Shown here: piece by piece, positions 4,014 through 6,921 of the stretch
How positions within the stretch are numbered: the first letter of the stretch is position 1
Layout: each line of letters begins with the position of its first letter
Origin: Bacillota bacterium
GTDB lineage: Bacteria; Bacillota; Bacilli; Bacillales_B; DSM-18226
Direction: 5' to 3'
DNA: 6,921 nucleotides
Assembly: GCA_021821235.1 (NCBI GenBank)
Contig: JAKACS010000164.1
Location: forward strand, 1-6,921
Program-made: the position numbers and the translations under genes
The notes under the pieces: generated by a model
The model's database searches: none
Seen by the model: the letters and a program-made list of their open reading frames with translations, nothing else
What the model was told of the DNA's origin: nothing

Positions 4014-6278
4014 ATGGTAAAACGCAGTAGAATCGTTGCTTTTATCCTCTTACTTCTCTTGATTGGAAGTCTGTTCGGAACAACGACGAAAAATATTTTA
4101 TCAAATTTAAAGCTCGGTTTGGATTTGCAAGGCGGATTTGAAGTATTGTATGAAGTAAAACCAGCAAAAAAAGGACAAATAATTGACAAAGATACCCTTG
4201 CTGCAACGGCGCAAGCACTCGATAAACGGATTAACGTCCTCGGGGTTAGCGAACCGAATATTCAAATTGAAGGGAACAACCGAATTCGCGTGCAGCTTGC
4301 TGGGGTAAGCGATCAAAACATGGCGCGGGAAATTTTATCGACCCAAGCTAATCTGTCTTTCCGCGACGCCAATGACCGTTTAATGATGGATGGTACGGAT
4401 CTGGCACAAAACGGAGCAAAGCAAACGTTTGATGAAAACGGAAAACCAAGTGTGTCATTAAAGTTGAAGAGTGCGGATAAATTCCGCAATGTCACTCAGG
4501 AAATCGTCAATATGACTCCAAACAATTTCCTTGTGATTTGGCTTGATTTTGAAAAAGGAAAAGACTCCTTTAAAAATGAAGCAACAAAGAAAAATCCAAA
4601 ATACTTATCGGCTCCAACTGTTAAGCAAGTTTTTAACCAGGATACGGTATCGATTGTCGGAAACTTTACCGTTAAAGAAGCGCAAACACTTGCTCAGTTA
4701 TTAAATGCCGGTGCACTTCCAGTTCAATTGAAGGAAGTGTATTCAACTTCTGTCGGTGCGAAATTCGGTGAACAGGCATTAAATGATACTATTTTCGCCG
4801 GGATTGTCGGTGTGGCGATTATTTACTTGTTTATGCTGTTTTATTACCGGTTCCCGGGCTTCATTGCGACTATTTCATTATCGATTTATATTTATCTGAT
4901 TTTGCTTGTTTTTGATTGGATGAACGGGGTGCTTACGCTGCCGGGAATTGCCGCGATCATCCTTGGGGTCGGGATGGCGGTTGATGCGAATATTATCACG
5001 TATGAACGGATAAAAGAAGAATTAAAGGTAGGGAAATCGGTTAAATCTGCTTTTCAAGCCGGAGAGAAAAACGCATTTACTTCCATTTTGGATTCGAACT
5101 TAACGACGATTTTGACGGCTGCTGTTTTGTTTGCATATGGGACAAGCTCTGTAAAAGGGTTTGCGACAATTTTGATTGTCAGCATTTTAATGAGCTTCCT
5201 TACCGCCGTTTACGGCTCGCGTCTTTTGCTTGGACTATGGGTCCACAGCGGCTTTTTGAACAAAAAGAAAAGCTGGCTTGGCGTTCGCGCCGATCGGATT
5301 CACAGCATAGAGAAAAACGTCGACACATTGGATTTGCCAACCCGCTTTGATAAGTTTGATTTTATGAAAAGCCGCAAAAAGTTTTTTATTTTATCAGCTA
5401 CTTTGCTTGGGATCGGTTTAATCTTGCTGCTTGTTTTCCGCTTAAACCTGGCGATTGATTTTTCGAGCGGAACACGTGTCGAAGTCTTATCGAAATCGCC
5501 GCTGACGGTTCAGCAATTGCAAGCGGCCTTTACGAAACAAAATTTAAAAACGGATGACATTGTCATTTCTGGAAATAAAAAGGATATTGGCGTTGCCCGA
5601 TTAAAAGGCGTATTAGCGAAAAATGAGATTGCTGATTTAAAAGCGAATTTCAAAACGGAATTTGGCAATGAACCAAATGTTAGTACCGTTTCGCCAACGA
5701 TTGGCAAGGAGCTTGCTAAAAATGCGATCAAAGCCATTCTGATCGCCTCAGTGGGAATTATTATTTATGTCACGATACGCTTTGAGCTTTCAATGGCAAT
5801 TGCGGCAATTGCTTCCTTGCTTCATGATGCCTTCTTTATGGTTGCGTTTTTCAGCATAACTCGGTTGGAAGTTGACTTAACGTTTATTGCTGCAGTGCTA
5901 ACGATCGTCGGTTATTCTATTAATGATACGATTGTTACCTTTGACCGAATGCGGGAAAACATGCACAAGAAGAAGCGCTTAAAAACGTTCCAGGATATTA
6001 TCGACGTCGTCAATGTAAGTATCCGTCAGACGTTGACACGTTCACTTAATACGGTGTTTACCGTTTTAATAACGGTTGTGGCCCTGTTGATTTTTGGAAG
6101 TGAATCAATCCGCAATTTCTCTATTGCTTTGCTTGTTGGATTGTTAGTCGGGGTGTATTCGTCGATTTTCATCGCAGCATCGCTTTGGGTTGTTTTAAAA
6201 GGAAAAGAGCTAAAGAAAAAAGGTGTCATCCGAACAGTAAAAGAAAAGAAGCGTTATTCAGATCAGCCGCAAGTATAA
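4014..6278 (+). CDS. secDF: fused protein-export membrane protein SecDF
   Basis: This 754-residue protein joins SecD (about 1-440) and SecF (about 450-754) in one chain, as in Bacillus, with twelve expected membrane helices. The SecD half opens with helix 1 (7-22) and the LKLGLDLQGG motif (32-41). A large outer domain follows, then helices from about residue 260, including GVGMAVDANIITYERIKEE with Asp324. The SecF half starts with helix 7 (about 457-474), then LAIDFSSGT (479-487), a smaller outer domain, and IVGYSINDTIVTFDRMREN with Asp638. These aspartate-bearing motifs are the conserved RND-type proton-relay regions. SecDF uses the proton motive force to help pull secreted proteins through SecYEG from the outside, and it interacts with YajC. 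Length is close to the B. subtilis protein (about 737). The frame is intact. The gene has its own promoter and ends in a terminator, so it appears largely monocistronic. Confidence 0.97.
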   Translation: MVKRSRIVAFILLLLLIGSLFGTTTKNILSNLKLGLDLQGGFEVLYEVKPAKKGQIIDKDTLAATAQALDKRINVLGVSEPNIQIEGNNRIRVQLAGVSDQNMAREILSTQANLSFRDANDRLMMDGTDLAQNGAKQTFDENGKPSVSLKLKSADKFRNVTQEIVNMTPNNFLVIWLDFEKGKDSFKNEATKKNPKYLSAPTVKQVFNQDTVSIVGNFTVKEAQTLAQLLNAGALPVQLKEVYSTSVGAKFGEQALNDTIFAGIVGVAIIYLFMLFYYRFPGFIATISLSIYIYLILLVFDWMNGVLTLPGIAAIILGVGMAVDANIITYERIKEELKVGKSVKSAFQAGEKNAFTSILDSNLTTILTAAVLFAYGTSSVKGFATILIVSILMSFLTAVYGSRLLLGLWVHSGFLNKKKSWLGVRADRIHSIEKNVDTLDLPTRFDKFDFMKSRKKFFILSATLLGIGLILLLVFRLNLAIDFSSGTRVEVLSKSPLTVQQLQAAFTKQNLKTDDIVISGNKKDIGVARLKGVLAKNEIADLKANFKTEFGNEPNVSTVSPTIGKELAKNAIKAILIASVGIIIYVTIRFELSMAIAAIASLLHDAFFMVAFFSITRLEVDLTFIAAVLTIVGYSINDTIVTFDRMRENMHKKKRLKTFQDIIDVVNVSIRQTLTRSLNTVFTVLITVVALLIFGSESIRNFSIALLVGLLVGVYSSIFIAASLWVVLKGKELKKKGVIRTVKEKKRYSDQPQV

Positions 6279-6308
6279 CCGCAGAAACTTGCGGTTTTTC
6301 TTTTGATT
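6267..6308 (+). terminator. secDF Rho-independent terminator
   Basis: CCGCAAGT (6267-6274), the last secDF codons, pairs perfectly with ACTTGCGG (6287-6294), followed by TTTTTCTTTT. A more compact alternative uses AACCGCA (6277-6283) with TGCGGTT (6290-6296) and a 6-base loop. The two left arms compete for the same right arm. In either form the hairpin ends in a T-rich tail, so termination before recJ is likely. Confidence 0.85.
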
Positions 6309-6335
6309 GAATCGCTGTATCGTCTCCTGTATAAT
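6307..6335 (+). promoter_or_regulatory. sigma-A promoter of recJ
   Basis: TTGAAT (6307-6312), 17 bases, then a perfect TATAAT (6330-6335). Transcription should start near 6342, only a few bases before the ribosome site GAGGGGG (6346-6352). The -35 overlaps the T-rich tail of the secDF terminator, so terminator and promoter are packed together. Confidence 0.72.
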
Positions 6336-6360
6336 TAGGTAAGTTGAGGGGGACGAGAAC

Positions 6361-6921
6361 ATGTTAGCAGCCAAAACAAGATGGAAATTGAAGCCGTCTG
6401 ACAATGAAGTGGTCGATTCGCTTACAAATGAAATGAAGATAACCCCTTTTGTTGCTTCTATGCTTGTCAATCGTGGGCTAAATACCGTTGAAACTGCACG
6501 GTATTTTTTGTTTGGAGAAAATGAATTTCATGATCCTTTTTTATTACAGGGAATGGACATAGCTGTCGCCAGAATTCAAACAGCCATTCAAAAGCAGGAA
6601 CCGATTTTGATATTTGGCGATTATGATGCTGATGGTGTCAGCAGTACAGCGGTTTTAATGCGAACTTTAACCGATTTGGGTGCAAACGTGCAATTTTATA
6701 TTCCAAACCGCTTTACAGAAGGATATGGGCCGAACGAACCGGCGTTCAGAGAGGCAGCTGCTAAAGGGATTGCATTGTTGATTACAGTTGATACCGGAAT
6801 TGCTGCTGTCCACGAAGCTCAGGTGGCAAAAGAATTAGGCGTGGATTTAATCATTACCGATCACCACGAGCCGGGTCCGGTTCTGCCTGATGCAATTGCT
6901 TTAATCCATCCAAAGATACCT
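6361..6921 (+). CDS. recJ: single-stranded-DNA-specific exonuclease RecJ, N-terminal part (partial)
   Basis: 187 codons are present before the window ends; full-length Bacillus RecJ is about 780-790 residues. The DHH phosphoesterase motifs are visible in order. They are FGDYDADGVSSTA (about 85-97, Asp87/Asp89/Asp91), NRFTEGYGPNEPAF (116-129), TVDTGIAA (142-149, Asp144), and TDHHEPG with the DHH triad at 167-169. These residues bind the catalytic metal ions. RecJ degrades single-stranded DNA 5' to 3' in recombination and repair. Start choice: GAGGGGG (6346-6352) is 8 bases before ATG 6361, and MLAAKTRWKLKP resembles usual RecJ N-termini. It has its own promoter. In B. subtilis yrvC and yrvD lie between secDF and recJ; here recJ follows secDF directly. 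Confidence 0.96.
   Translation, partial: MLAAKTRWKLKPSDNEVVDSLTNEMKITPFVASMLVNRGLNTVETARYFLFGENEFHDPFLLQGMDIAVARIQTAIQKQEPILIFGDYDADGVSSTAVLMRTLTDLGANVQFYIPNRFTEGYGPNEPAFREAAAKGIALLITVDTGIAAVHEAQVAKELGVDLIITDHHEPGPVLPDAIALIHPKIP

Overview
The window is a stretch of conserved chromosome from an endospore-forming Firmicute, most likely a member of the Bacillaceae. The evidence is the gene order tgt - yajC - yrzE - yrbG - spoVB - comN - secDF - recJ, which follows the Bacillus subtilis layout. A sporulation flippase (SpoVB), a fused SecDF and strong AAGGAGG-type ribosome sites agree with this. Base composition is moderate-low GC. I see no mobile element, CRISPR array, tRNA, rRNA or foreign-looking block, and every gene belongs to a known family.

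Layout: bases 1-105 are the last 34 codons of tgt. yajC follows 30 bases later on the same strand, and a symmetric terminator then separates it from the oppositely oriented small membrane gene yrzE. A 233-base divergent gap leads to yrbG (YetF/DUF421 family, + strand). yrbG converges on spoVB (- strand) across a second symmetric terminator. A 236-base divergent gap holds the spoVB promoter, which looks like sigma-E, the likely comN promoter, and a foldable comN leader. comN and secDF (+) follow; secDF has its own near-consensus sigma-A promoter. A Rho-independent terminator overlaps the secDF stop codon. Then comes recJ with its own sigma-A promoter, cut by the right edge after 187 codons.

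Function: the window brackets two parts of the Sec export machinery, YajC and SecDF, which cooperate with SecYEG. tRNA queuosine modification (Tgt) is upstream and single-strand DNA exonuclease RecJ downstream. SpoVB belongs to spore cortex peptidoglycan synthesis. ComN is a small post-transcriptional regulator known from competence control.

I do not see a previously undescribed multi-gene system. The points worth a second look are small. They are a probable non-canonical ATC start (or base error) in yrzE, a perfect palindrome over the -35 box of secDF, overlapping divergent spoVB/comN promoters with a structured comN leader, a hairpin in the yrzE leader, and a tiny open frame that ends on the secDF start codon.
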